Below are positions 28,290 through 37,685 of a DNA stretch of 64,000 nt, in pieces. Origin of the DNA: Balneolaceae bacterium (GTDB lineage Bacteria > Bacteroidota > Rhodothermia > Balneolales > Balneolaceae); assembly GCA_020832285.1 (NCBI GenBank), contig JAFIFB010000089.1:1-64000 (forward strand), in the 5' to 3' direction. The notes under the pieces were generated by a model. That model was given only the letters and a program-made list of their open reading frames with translations. It was not told the DNA's origin and did no database searches. The position numbers were made by a program, and so were the translations under genes. Position 1 is the first letter of the stretch, and each line of letters starts with the position of its first letter.

Positions 28290-28754
28290 TCAAAGTTCAT
28301 GTTTCGGTTCATCTCCCATAACCTGTTCAAAAAGTTCCTGGTATGCTTCGAAATCGAGTTCGTTATCAATTTCTTCGAGTTTGCCGGGCGACCAGATTTC
28401 AATACGGTCGCCGCTTCCGATGAATATGGCAGATGAATTAATATCAGACCACTCCATCAGGTGGGAGGGTAGTGAGATACGGTTTTGTTTATCTAATGCC
28501 AGATCTTCTGCATATCTTAAAAAATTACGGATTACTGTACGTCCGTTTTTCCTGAAACTGTTTATGCTGGCAAGTTTATCTTCTACAGCTTCCCACTGAT
28601 CTTGTGGATATAAGTAGAGGCAGGGTTCGAGGCCGCGAAGAATTGTGAATCGGTCGTTAGCATCGGGGTTGACGAGTTTGCGCAGTTTGGCAGGGAAAGC
28701 AACACGGCCTTTATTGTCTACACTGTGTTCATATTGCCCTTTGAAACTTGGCAC
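28290..28754 (-). CDS. mraZ: transcriptional regulator MraZ
   Basis: DNA-binding protein with two AbrB-like/SpoVT repeats that controls the dcw operon. The preferred start is GTG at 28752-28754, giving VPSFKGQYEHSVDNKGRV and 154 residues, normal for MraZ; a longer frame to 28850 would run through the operator. The two family motifs are DNKGRVAFPAKLR (repeat 1) and DKQNRISLPSHLMEW (repeat 2). Three 10-bp-spaced boxes lie upstream at the predicted transcription start. Confidence 0.96.
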   Translation of the reverse strand: MPSFKGQYEHSVDNKGRVAFPAKLRKLVNPDANDRFTILRGLEPCLYLYPQDQWEAVEDKLASINSFRKNGRTVIRNFLRYAEDLALDKQNRISLPSHLMEWSDINSSAIFIGSGDRIEIWSPGKLEEIDNELDFEAYQELFEQVMGDEPKHEL

Positions 28755-28821
28755 GAGAGATCTCTGAATTTTGATTGCTAAATGTATTGGATAGCAGGTA
28801 TTGATAAAGATACGGTCAATT

Positions 28822-28878
28822 TCCCCACTATCTCCCACTTCTCCCCACAATGTACCCCAAAGCCCCCTATTTTGTCAA
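28822..28878 (-). promoter_or_regulatory. dcw promoter with three MraZ boxes
   Basis: On the minus strand, TTGACA (28873-28878) and TACATT (28849-28854) are spaced by 18 nt. Immediately downstream lie three direct repeats: GTGGGGA (28842-28848), GTGGGAG (28832-28838) and GTGGGGA (28822-28828), each exactly 10 bp apart. MraZ is known to bind short G-rich direct repeats with 10-bp periodicity in its own promoter. The boxes cover the likely start point, consistent with repression. Confidence 0.88.
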
Positions 28879-29304
28879 GAGGAAAATGTAGTAATTAAAA
28901 CAACCGTTTATTTTTAAAGCTGTACCATCAAAAATGTACTTTAAAATGGCTTCAGGATGGATTTATTGCTCATAGTGACAGGGGTGGAGGAAAGTGGGAG
29001 GACCTGAAGCGATGAACTGTGTAATCAATGAAAAGAAGCTTCCGGGGTGTGAAATGAAAGCAAAGTTACTGTTTTTTTAATCATCATGCAGGGCAAGAAT
29101 GGATTTAAACACGGTTGTTGATTCGAATGAGTCAGGTATTTGTCAAAGGTTTTTCAGAGTGAAGTTTTCAACAAACGACCACCGGTATTGGTCAGCTGAG
29201 AGTTGGCTGTGTAGTTTCAAAATTGGATCTGATGCGTAAAATCTTTGCTGAGCAAGTTTGATTAATTTGGCTGTCCTGCAAAGCATTTCAGTCCCTCGAT
29301 GTTT
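28879..29304. other. intergenic region upstream of the dcw operon
   Basis: No gene supported. GTGGAGG (28984-28990) and GTGGGAG (28994-29000), 10 bp apart on the plus strand, resemble the MraZ boxes and may be a second, opposite-facing site. Otherwise nothing was seen. Confidence 0.4.
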
Positions 29305-29518
29305 CTAGCCCGCATTTCTCACCAAGAAATATGGTTGTGGGCAAGCCATTTCAGAGACAACATAGCCCACGGGCAATTTCACTTCGTGGGAATCGCTTAC
29401 GCTCGGAGCGCAGTATCTGACAGGGTGTTTTTGGGCAATCGTCGAAATTGCAGGCTAAGGCATTAATAATCAAATTGATAGATTTATTCATAATTTTTTC
29501 AGTGAGAAATGCGGCTAG
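29305..29518. repeat. MITE-like element with terminal inverted repeats
   Basis: Left end CTAGCCCGCATTTCTCAC (29305-29322) is the reverse complement of right end GTGAGAAATGCGGCTAG (29502-29518) except for one extra C. Length 214 bp, no coding capacity. Positions 29310-29345 match the reverse complement of 41639-41674 at 35 of 36 bases. No target duplication is visible. Confidence 0.75.
29380..29436. repeat. dispersed repeat module, copy A
   Basis: A block beginning CACTTCGTGGGAATCGC and ending near GGGTGTTTTTGGGC, closely matched at 31756-31810 in the same orientation and, in degraded form, near 1685-1735. It lies inside the 29305-29518 element. A 16-nt AATTGATAGATTTATT also occurs next to both copies. 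Confidence 0.75.
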
Positions 29519-29778
29519 GCAGAAGTGGCTCTGAACACAACTAACCCGGTTGTCTTGACATGAGATTTTTGATCTGATTTCATATAGTGTTCAACATTAA
29601 ACCCAATTCCCAGCCTGGACAAGTTCACATCTTTCTGAGCTTAATAACATTTTAGACCGATATGATCTGATATTCTTCTAAATTTCGTGATAATAGACAA
29701 AATGGAGATCTGTCAATTTCCAAAAGCACATAAACCATAAAAATTGAATTATAAAACTAACGTATTTTACTTAATAAA

Positions 29779-30426
29779 ATGAAAAAACTAATCATTGTAC
29801 TAAGCACAGCAGCACTAATAGTTTTGGGATTTAACGATGTTGAAGCGCAGGATACCCGTTTTGGGCTGAAGGGTGGCTTATCACTTTACTCTATAACCGA
29901 TAGTTTTGGTGAATTTGAAGAAACCTCAAATAGAAATCTCGGTTTTGCAGCTGGTATTTTTGTGGAAAAGCCATTCACGGATATTTTTTCACTTCAGGTG
30001 GAGGGTCTTTTTGTTCAAAAGGGTGGTGAGTATGAAGACAGCGAATTCGGAGATGAAATCATCACGCTTTCCTATGTGGATGTTCCTGTTTTACTGAAGG
30101 TGAATATCCCGCTTGATGGAAATGCTTCTCCGTATGTGTATGGTGGAGGATTTGTAGGCTATCTTGTGGATGCATCGGCCGAGGAGGATGGCGCAAGCTT
30201 TGATATAGATGAATTTACAAAGGATATAAACTACGGTTTGTCTTTTGGAGCTGGTGTTTCCTTTGGTGCGTTTAATATTGATATCCGCTATGACCTTGGG
30301 CTTGCAGATATTTATGATGAAGGAGATCTTTTAGATGACATGGGAGAATGGGGAGACTTCTTTGGCCTTAGTGATATAAAAGCAACAACAAGCGGGTTAA
30401 TGTTTACCGCCGGTATTTCATTCTAA
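29779..30426 (+). CDS. outer-membrane beta-barrel protein (PorT/porin-like), paralogue 1
   Basis: 215 residues with a signal peptide cleaved near VEAQ, then RFGLKGGLSLY, the opening strand of the 8-stranded OMP_b-brl_2-type family. Strands alternate with acidic loops (EEDGASFDIDEF; DEGDLLDDMGEWGDF) and the protein ends in a hydrophobic strand with terminal Phe (FTAGISF) for Bam insertion. Acidic loops fit a saline habitat. The function is probably structural or a small-solute channel and cannot be specified. Two paralogues follow on the same strand, each with its own spacing and terminators. Confidence 0.85.
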   Translation: MKKLIIVLSTAALIVLGFNDVEAQDTRFGLKGGLSLYSITDSFGEFEETSNRNLGFAAGIFVEKPFTDIFSLQVEGLFVQKGGEYEDSEFGDEIITLSYVDVPVLLKVNIPLDGNASPYVYGGGFVGYLVDASAEEDGASFDIDEFTKDINYGLSFGAGVSFGAFNIDIRYDLGLADIYDEGDLLDDMGEWGDFFGLSDIKATTSGLMFTAGISF

Positions 30427-30451
30427 AGAATCATTTCAGTACTGCTCTTAC

Positions 30452-30489
30452 AAAAGCCCTCTTTTTTTGATGTGAAAGAGGGCTTTTTT
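30452..30489 (+). terminator. terminator after paralogue 1
   Basis: AAAAGCCCTCTTT pairs with AAAGAGGGCTTTT, followed by T-rich sequence, 25 bp after the stop codon. The symmetric stem may act on both strands. Confidence 0.9.
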
Positions 30490-30838
30490 GTATCTGTTTT
30501 ACAAAGAAAGAAACTTAAAGAGATTTCTGTAACTCTTTCATTAAAAACACTTGTATTCACAATTCATAGATTTTATTACAACCAATATGCATTTAATTTA
30601 TAGGTCTGTAAATAGTGTAACAATTTATATGTATTCTGTAATAATAATCAAGTAAATATCATTTATTTTTTCTATAGCAATAAATAAAAAGAAATCAAGA
30701 GAGAAAGCATTTGGAAGACAGGGATTGAGCACCTGTCTTCCTTTTGCTTTTCATTATTCAAGTTATCAGTTTCGCTCACAAATAAATATTTATAATAATT
30801 TGCAAAAAATCATCTAAAACCCATCTATTAAGGAATTC
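30490..30838. other. AT-rich region with an orphan terminator
   Basis: About 350 bp between paralogues 1 and 2. There is no ORF, but a strong intrinsic terminator (30713) lies about 90 bp before the next gene, hinting at a small RNA or an attenuated leader. Confidence 0.5.
30713..30751 (+). terminator. orphan intrinsic terminator
   Basis: GGAAGACAGG (30713-30722) and CCTGTCTTCC (30732-30741) form a perfect 10-bp stem with a 9-nt loop, followed by TTTTGCTTTT. No gene lies between it and the previous terminator. Confidence 0.8.
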
Positions 30839-31543
30839 ATGAAGAAAATACTAACAATACTTTGCATAGCTGGTTTGTTTGCATTTACAGTGAGTGAAAC
30901 TCAGGCACAGGATACCCGGTTTGGAATCAAAGGCGGCTTGTCATTTTATAAAGTTGCAGGAGATTTTTCAATTGATTTTATGGGTTCATCGTTATCTGAA
31001 TCTTTTGACACAGGAACCAAAATGGGTTTCCACGGCGGTATTTTCATGGAAAAACCCCTAAATCAGTTCTTGTCGATACAGCCTGAGGTAAACTTTATGC
31101 AAAAAGGAAGCAGAGAATCAGACGATTTTGGTGACGATATTGATTCGTTTTTTGGTGCCTTCGAAGATGATGGTGTAACAATGAGCTATATTGATGTACC
31201 CTTGCTGCTGAAAGTAAATATTCCTCTCGGAGACAACCTGACTCCATTTTTATCTGCCGGCGGATATCTTGGTTATCTTTTAGGTGCCGAAGTTGAGTTC
31301 GAAGGATCTACTGAGGATATCAGCAATGATGTAAAAGACATAAGTTATGGCCTGCTTTTCGGTGCAGGAGTAAATTTTGGGTTTATTTTTCTTGAAGCTC
31401 GTTACGACTATGGAATGTCAAACCTGTTTGAAAACGATCTGTTTACGAGTGGTGAATTTAACAACAACTTCAATGGTGATTTTGGAATCGATGTTAACTT
31501 AAGAAACAGGGGCATTAGCCTGGCTGTCGGCTTTAATTTTTAA
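30839..31543 (+). CDS. outer-membrane beta-barrel protein, paralogue 2
   Basis: 234 residues, signal peptide ending TQAQ, then RFGIKGGLSFYKV. It shares with its neighbours the internal block SYIDVPLLLKVNIP, a GYLLGAE turn, DISYGLLFGAGVNFG and a final Phe. Compared with paralogue 1 it has a longer acidic loop (EDSDDFGDDIDSFFGAFEDD-like, residues ~95-115). The outer-membrane location is well supported; the substrate is unknown. Confidence 0.85.
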   Translation: MKKILTILCIAGLFAFTVSETQAQDTRFGIKGGLSFYKVAGDFSIDFMGSSLSESFDTGTKMGFHGGIFMEKPLNQFLSIQPEVNFMQKGSRESDDFGDDIDSFFGAFEDDGVTMSYIDVPLLLKVNIPLGDNLTPFLSAGGYLGYLLGAEVEFEGSTEDISNDVKDISYGLLFGAGVNFGFIFLEARYDYGMSNLFENDLFTSGEFNNNFNGDFGIDVNLRNRGISLAVGFNF

Positions 31544-31561
31544 AAAAGTAAAATCTGTTTT

Positions 31562-31600
31562 AAACCTCCTTTTGATACATTTCATTGGGAGGTTTTTTTT
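31562..31600 (+). terminator. terminator after paralogue 2
   Basis: AAACCTCC pairs with GGAGGTTT followed by eight T in total, 19 bp after the stop codon. Confidence 0.9.
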
Positions 31601-32063
31601 GTTGAAATTTTCTTATTCAACTATTACTGTTATCACTTAATACGTATAGTTTAGATTGTATAGAAAGATGATTTTATATCATTATAGTGATAAAGAATTC
31701 TACTAAATAAAATTGATAGATTTATTAATATTTCGCTTCGCGTACAAAAAATGAGCACTTCGTGGGAACAGCTTACGCTCGGAGCACAGCAACATCAGAA
31801 GGGGGTTTTTATGTTCCACAAATAATGTATAGCTGTTTAGATCAAAATAATACCAGCCTGAACCAGCGATTATTATCATTAAAAATTAGAAAGTTATTAA
31901 TAATCAATAAATAACTTGCTTTTTATCCTGAAATCCAATCAATTGAATGGTAAGTTGCTTTATAAGAATTTTATATGTTTTCGAAGGCTGGTTTTAAAAG
32001 TAGAAGCAGATCTCATTTCAAAAAGGGAAAATCATCAAAATTTAAAGACACGGGGTAAAAATT
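31601..32063. other. AT-rich region with repeat module copy B
   Basis: About 460 bp before paralogue 3. Contains AATTGATAGATTTATT (about 31711) and the repeat module at 31756. No convincing gene; a 67-codon frame at 31916 is not supported by composition. Confidence 0.5.
31756..31810. repeat. dispersed repeat module, copy B
   Basis: Begins CACTTCGTGGGAACAGC and contains GCTTACGCTCGGAGCACAG, matching copy A at 29380 over most of about 55 bp. Flanked here by paralogous barrel genes. Confidence 0.75.
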
Positions 32064-32729
32064 ATGAAAACAAAAATATATATCCTGCTTTTGGTAATGG
32101 GAGCGTTTCTTTTTTGTAACACGATAAGTCTCTATGCCCAAAATGAAATAAGAGTGGGTTTGAAAGGCGGGATATCGGCATATAAAGGCAATATTGATTT
32201 TTCCGGTTTTGAGATGAATACGGAGTATAACAATGGCATTCTCGCCGGATTATTTGTTAATTTTGCAATCCATCACTTTGTTTCTCTGCAGCCGGAACTG
32301 CTTTATGTTCAGAAAAATACAGGAGATACCAATGGGCTGTTGAATGATTCAGATACTGTGGAATCGGCTTTTGCATATATCGATCTGCCGGTTCTGCTGA
32401 AATTGAAAATTCCGGTGAATCAAGCGTTTTCTCCGTTTCTTACAGCCGGACCCTATATCGGATATCTGCTGGAAGCGGAAGATACAATCAACGGGGTTAC
32501 GGAGGATGTGAGTGAATTTATGAAAGATATTAACTTTGGCCTTCTATTTGGAGCAGGAGTGGCACTGGGCCGTTTTCATCTTGAAGCGAGGTATGACCTG
32601 GGAGTTTCTAACACTATTGATGAGGATTCAATTTTTAATGGGAGCAATGGCGGGGCGGACTTCCTGGATGATGTGAGCGCGAATGCAAAGTTGCGTGGAT
32701 TCCAGTTTTCAGCGGGAATTTCGTTCTGA
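32064..32729 (+). CDS. outer-membrane beta-barrel protein, paralogue 3
   Basis: 221 residues, signal peptide (cleavage near LYAQ), then RVGLKGGISAYKG. Shared blocks with paralogues 1 and 2 include AYIDLPVLLKLKIP, GPYIGYLLEAE, FMKDINFGLLFGAGVALG and a final SAGISF. Base composition is a little higher in GC than paralogue 2, so the copies have diverged for some time. It is the last of the tandem triplet; the next gene is convergent. Confidence 0.85.
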   Translation: MKTKIYILLLVMGAFLFCNTISLYAQNEIRVGLKGGISAYKGNIDFSGFEMNTEYNNGILAGLFVNFAIHHFVSLQPELLYVQKNTGDTNGLLNDSDTVESAFAYIDLPVLLKLKIPVNQAFSPFLTAGPYIGYLLEAEDTINGVTEDVSEFMKDINFGLLFGAGVALGRFHLEARYDLGVSNTIDEDSIFNGSNGGADFLDDVSANAKLRGFQFSAGISF

Positions 32730-33032
32730 TCGTCCTGAGTATTTTGTTCTTAGTATACAAATACGAAATTGGACCTTCGAGATGATGATCAGCCACGAAT
32801 CAGCACTCCGCACTGTTTGGTGTTCGCTGAACTCGCTAATGAACGCCGTTTTTTTCAGACATTGAGATGGTTTGTGGTCATTCAAGTGTAGGTATCAATT
32901 ACCAAAAACAAGTGAGACTGTAACTTAACCCGTAACACTGGTTGGGTGTGACCATGACTGCTGTGACAAGAAATTCTTCTAATTCAAAGCAGTCAAGCCG
33001 CAGGGTAATCGTTGATTTCAGTCCACCCGTTA
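32730..33032. other. convergent intergenic region
   Basis: 303 bp between paralogue 3 and the end of the methionine operon. A GACTGCT...AGCAGTC stem (32956-32994) with a 25-nt loop is the only structure seen; it has no T tract. Confidence 0.4.
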
Positions 33033-34112
33033 TCAGTGTCGGATACTTAGGATATCTGCCAGTACTCCGGCAGCAGTAACCTCTTTACCGGCACCAGGCC
33101 CCTGGATTACCAGCGGCTGATCGAAGTATCGACGGCTTTTTATTCGAATGAGATTGTTAGTTCCGTTCAGCTGGCCGATGGCGGATGATGTTGGAACCGA
33201 CTCGATTCCAACTTTAATTTTACCGTTTTTAAGACTTCCGGTATATCGGAGCGTTTCGCCTTTTTCTGCAGCCTTTGCACGTTTCTTTTCCCAGATTTCA
33301 TCGTATTGGTTCAACTCTTCCAGGAAAGTTGCGGAATCCACATCTTTAAGTTGTTCCGGGATCAGCGATTCAACATCAAGTTCATCACGTTCGATTTTCA
33401 AACCGCAAATGCGTGCAAGAATCAGGAATTTTCGGGCTACATCTTCTCCGGATAGATCGTCTCTGGGATCGGGTTCGGCGTAACCAAGCCTTCGCGCTTT
33501 AATGACCGATTTACTGAAACTATTGCCTTTGTCAAGTTCAGAGAAAAGGTAGGTCATGGTCCCGGAAACCACACCACTCAACTCCAGGATTTCATCCCCT
33601 GTAAATTGCAGGTTTTTGATAGCATAGATGATCGGGAGGCCGGCGCCCACATTGGTTTCGTAAAGAAATTCCACGCCATTTTTTCCAGCTGTATAGTGCA
33701 GCGTATTGAAATCTTCCTGGCTTTGGGTATTGGCCAGTTTACTCGGGGTAACTACATGAATTTTATTTTCAAGCAGTTGAGGGTAGAGCCGGGCAACGTC
33801 GGCATCGCCGGTGGCATCTATAAAAACTACTGATCGCTCAGGATAGGAGGCGAGTTTATCGATGATAGCCTCCCAGTTCTTATTGGGGCCGCGAAGTAAG
33901 TCATTCAGGGAATATTCACTCTGGCTGCGATCGTACCACAGTACGTGCCGGGCATTGCATACGCCAAGAACACGCAGTGATTTACCTGATCCGTTCCGTG
34001 TTACCTGTTTCAGTAATGTGCTGCCCACAGCACCAACTCCTGCTATAAATAATTTCTTCACTTTTGGGGCCTGCTCTGTTTCTGGCTGTTTTATGGCTTT
34101 TAATTGTGTCAT
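33033..34112 (-). CDS. hom: homoserine dehydrogenase (ThrA/MetL-type catalytic domain)
   Basis: Reduces aspartate semialdehyde to homoserine, the precursor used by MetX. 359 residues: NAD(P) site LFIAGVGAVGSTLLKQV (about 20-36), the conserved catalytic region TNVGAGLPIIYAI, SGVVSGTMTYLFS, and GYAEPDPRDDLSGEDVARK. This matches the dehydrogenase half of bifunctional aspartokinase/homoserine dehydrogenases rather than the ACT-tailed Hom type; no kinase half is fused. It overlaps the end of metX by 4 nt and is the last gene of the SAM-controlled operon. Confidence 0.95.
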   Translation of the reverse strand: MTQLKAIKQPETEQAPKVKKLFIAGVGAVGSTLLKQVTRNGSGKSLRVLGVCNARHVLWYDRSQSEYSLNDLLRGPNKNWEAIIDKLASYPERSVVFIDATGDADVARLYPQLLENKIHVVTPSKLANTQSQEDFNTLHYTAGKNGVEFLYETNVGAGLPIIYAIKNLQFTGDEILELSGVVSGTMTYLFSELDKGNSFSKSVIKARRLGYAEPDPRDDLSGEDVARKFLILARICGLKIERDELDVESLIPEQLKDVDSATFLEELNQYDEIWEKKRAKAAEKGETLRYTGSLKNGKIKVGIESVPTSSAIGQLNGTNNLIRIKSRRYFDQPLVIQGPGAGKEVTAAGVLADILSIRH

Positions 34113-35161
34113 GTTAATGTATAGCTGTGTTGTTTTTCAGTAAATGTCTGGATAATCTTTGTCAATTGCTCAAACTCTATGAGGAATGCGTCGTGGCCGT
34201 AAGGAGACTGTACTTCGCTGTACTCACCGTTAGAAAGTAGTTTGGCAAGCTCCTTTTGTTCGTAAACCGGATAAAGGTGGTCGGAATCTACCCCAATCAC
34301 ATTAACGGGAATCTTTACTTGCTTCAGAACTTCTTCAAAAGTTCCCCTTTCACGTGATACATCATGCGTATCCATCGCTTCGGTTAAAAGTATGTAGGAA
34401 TGGGCATCAAAACGTTCGGCAAGTTTTTTTCCTTGATAGTTCAGGTACGATTCTACCTGAAAAAGATCTTTTTTATTTTCCTGTTCATTTCTGCCGAACC
34501 TGGATTCATAATTTTTTGGAGTTCTATATGTGATCATGGCCATCATCCGTGCAGCGGCAAGTCCGCCATCAGGCCCGTCCTTTCTGTTGTAATTACCACC
34601 ATTCCATTTGGGGTCATTCACAATGGCTGTCCTCTGTGCATGACTAATGCCGATTGCCCAGGCGCTGTGAGCTTTGCCCATTGCCATAAGCACGGCCGAT
34701 TGAATTCGCGGGTCCATGATTGAAAATTCGAGTGCCTGCATGCCGCCAAGAGATCCCCCCAAAACCAGCTCAATCCCCTTGATTCCGAGCCGGTCCAAAA
34801 CCAATTGTTGAAAACGGACCATGTCCCTCACGGTAAGAGAAGGAAAATCATTTAGATAGGGTTTTTCGGTTTCGGGATTTACAGACCAGGGGCCCACCGA
34901 TCCGTACGGACTGCCCGGTACGTTGATACAGATGATAAAGTTTTTTTCGGGATCGCAAACATTCCCCTTACCAAAAATTCCGGGAAACCACTCATCAGCG
35001 GCGGCGTGGCCCGTAAGTGCATGGCAAATCAGAATTACATTATTCTTCTCCTTGTTCAGCTTTCCCCAGGTTTTGTAAGCTGCTTCAGGACGTTTGAAAA
35101 TAAAACCGGATTCGGTTATAAATGGATCGTCTAATGTAACTTTTGTAATTCCTTCGTTCAT
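34109..35161 (-). CDS. metX: homoserine O-acetyltransferase MetX
   Basis: Acetylates homoserine for direct sulfhydrylation. 350 residues, alpha/beta-hydrolase fold with nucleophile motif LGGSLGGMQALEF (Ser in G-x-S-x-G-G), the oxyanion region ICHALTGHAAADEW, Asp in GVDSDHLYP and His in YGHDAFLIE. Both metX and metY, the pair for the acetylhomoserine route, are in this operon. The end overlaps hom by 4 nt. Confidence 0.97.
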   Translation of the reverse strand: MNEGITKVTLDDPFITESGFIFKRPEAAYKTWGKLNKEKNNVILICHALTGHAAADEWFPGIFGKGNVCDPEKNFIICINVPGSPYGSVGPWSVNPETEKPYLNDFPSLTVRDMVRFQQLVLDRLGIKGIELVLGGSLGGMQALEFSIMDPRIQSAVLMAMGKAHSAWAIGISHAQRTAIVNDPKWNGGNYNRKDGPDGGLAAARMMAMITYRTPKNYESRFGRNEQENKKDLFQVESYLNYQGKKLAERFDAHSYILLTEAMDTHDVSRERGTFEEVLKQVKIPVNVIGVDSDHLYPVYEQKELAKLLSNGEYSEVQSPYGHDAFLIEFEQLTKIIQTFTEKQHSYTLT

Positions 35162-35224
35162 TCTTTTTTGTTTTTAAAAAAAACCTGCCGGAAGCGATGA
35201 ACAACACTACCGGCAGAGATTTTT

Positions 35225-35806
35225 TCAGTACGGTGTAAAGTGCACACTGCCATTCAATTCCACCGGATTTTTTATAATATCCAGCACAGGACAGCGGGTT
35301 ACAGATAGTTTTTCAAGCGTTTTGAGCTTTTCGGTGTCGGTTTCATTGGTTTCGATTGTGGTTTTATAAGAAACCGTTTCAAAACCGGCACGAGCATCTG
35401 ACAGGTTGAGAAAACCGTGCAGATTCAAGTCGCCTTCAACTTCTACGTTTACTGATTTCAGATCGATGTCCAGAACGGTAGCATACGCTTTAATAACAAT
35501 TTCCTGGCATGCTGCAAAAGCACCCAGTACATATTCAACCGGGTTGGGACCTTTATCAGTTCCGCCCAGTTCTGCCGGTTCATCAGAAACGAATTCAAAA
35601 TTCCGGATGTTTACATCGGTCAAAAAACCGTTTTCGAGTTTTGATTTGGCCCGGAATGTGGCGTCTGCCTGTTTCGGATCTTTTTGGATATTTGAAATCA
35701 GATTTAGAATAGCTTCTTTAAGCTGTTCATCATTTGTGGAAATAAGGGTTTCTGCTGTACTCATAACTTTGTATTTTACGCTTTCGTGAGATGTATGATG
35801 GGCCAT
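35225..35806 (-). CDS. OsmC-family protein
   Basis: 193 residues; a start at the internal Met near 35764 (MSTAETLIST) may be the true one, since the first 14 residues look non-conserved. OsmC/Ohr fold features: GPNPVEYVLGAFAACQEIVIKAYA with the first Cys and SVTRCPVLDIIKNP with the second, the pair that reduces peroxides in OsmC/Ohr. Placement inside a methionine operon suggests a role in sulfur or thiol redox, but many OsmC-like proteins have no known substrate. Confidence 0.9.
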   Translation of the reverse strand: MAHHTSHESVKYKVMSTAETLISTNDEQLKEAILNLISNIQKDPKQADATFRAKSKLENGFLTDVNIRNFEFVSDEPAELGGTDKGPNPVEYVLGAFAACQEIVIKAYATVLDIDLKSVNVEVEGDLNLHGFLNLSDARAGFETVSYKTTIETNETDTEKLKTLEKLSVTRCPVLDIIKNPVELNGSVHFTPY

Positions 35807-35873
35807 TGGCTCTTCATACTGTTAATGGTAGCAGAACTCTGGGGGGAGTTCTGCTATTTTTTTGGATTCAGGT

Positions 35874-36326
35874 TTAGCTGCAATGCAGCGATACATGTTT
35901 GATATCGGGGTTTGCCGAACCTGCATAGTTGGTTTGCAGGCGTTTTGTTAGCCTCACCGTATCTTTCGCCAGATTCTCAAGCCGCCTGTAAGCAAGAGTC
36001 TCAACCACTTTTCCTTTCAGAGAATCATTGGGACTCAAATCAAATAGGTTTTTGAATGCACCAGAAAAAGTACCTCTGTTGATCGGCGAGTCTGCAAACA
36101 GTGCATTGAATTCTTTGATTTTGTTGATTATCCGGAGCGTATCCCCGATATAAAAATCGGGGCTCCGTCCATCATAAAAAACAAAATCATACTCAGAAAT
36201 CGGAACGATTTCGATTTCTATCTCTTCGTATTGCTCTTTGGTAAAATCAAGAGTTTTCTGTTTAGCAATCTCCTTTTTAGAGAGTTTGCTAAAACTGCCT
36301 GAAATTCCTGCAATTTGTATACTCAT
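35874..36326 (-). CDS. NADPH-dependent FMN reductase-like flavoprotein
   Basis: 150 residues, shorter than typical (about 175-190). Flavodoxin-like features: FMN phosphate loop GISGSFSKLSK at the N-terminus and ADSPINRGTFSGAFKNLFDL, the SsuE/MsuE-type ring-binding segment (usual form TPxYxGxxSGxxKNxxD). It may supply reduced flavin to a two-component sulfur-assimilating monooxygenase encoded elsewhere, or reduce a thiol substrate. It lies between metY (16 bp) and the OsmC-like gene in the SAM-controlled operon. Confidence 0.82.
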   Translation of the reverse strand: MSIQIAGISGSFSKLSKKEIAKQKTLDFTKEQYEEIEIEIVPISEYDFVFYDGRSPDFYIGDTLRIINKIKEFNALFADSPINRGTFSGAFKNLFDLSPNDSLKGKVVETLAYRRLENLAKDTVRLTKRLQTNYAGSANPDIKHVSLHCS

Positions 36327-36341
36327 GCCGACTCATTATTT

Positions 36342-37685
<1,344 letters not shown>

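Noticed and set aside
28981-29000. GAGGAAAGT-like sequence as a possible RNase P RNA
   Set aside because: The remaining conserved RNase P RNA blocks are not present in the surrounding sequence.
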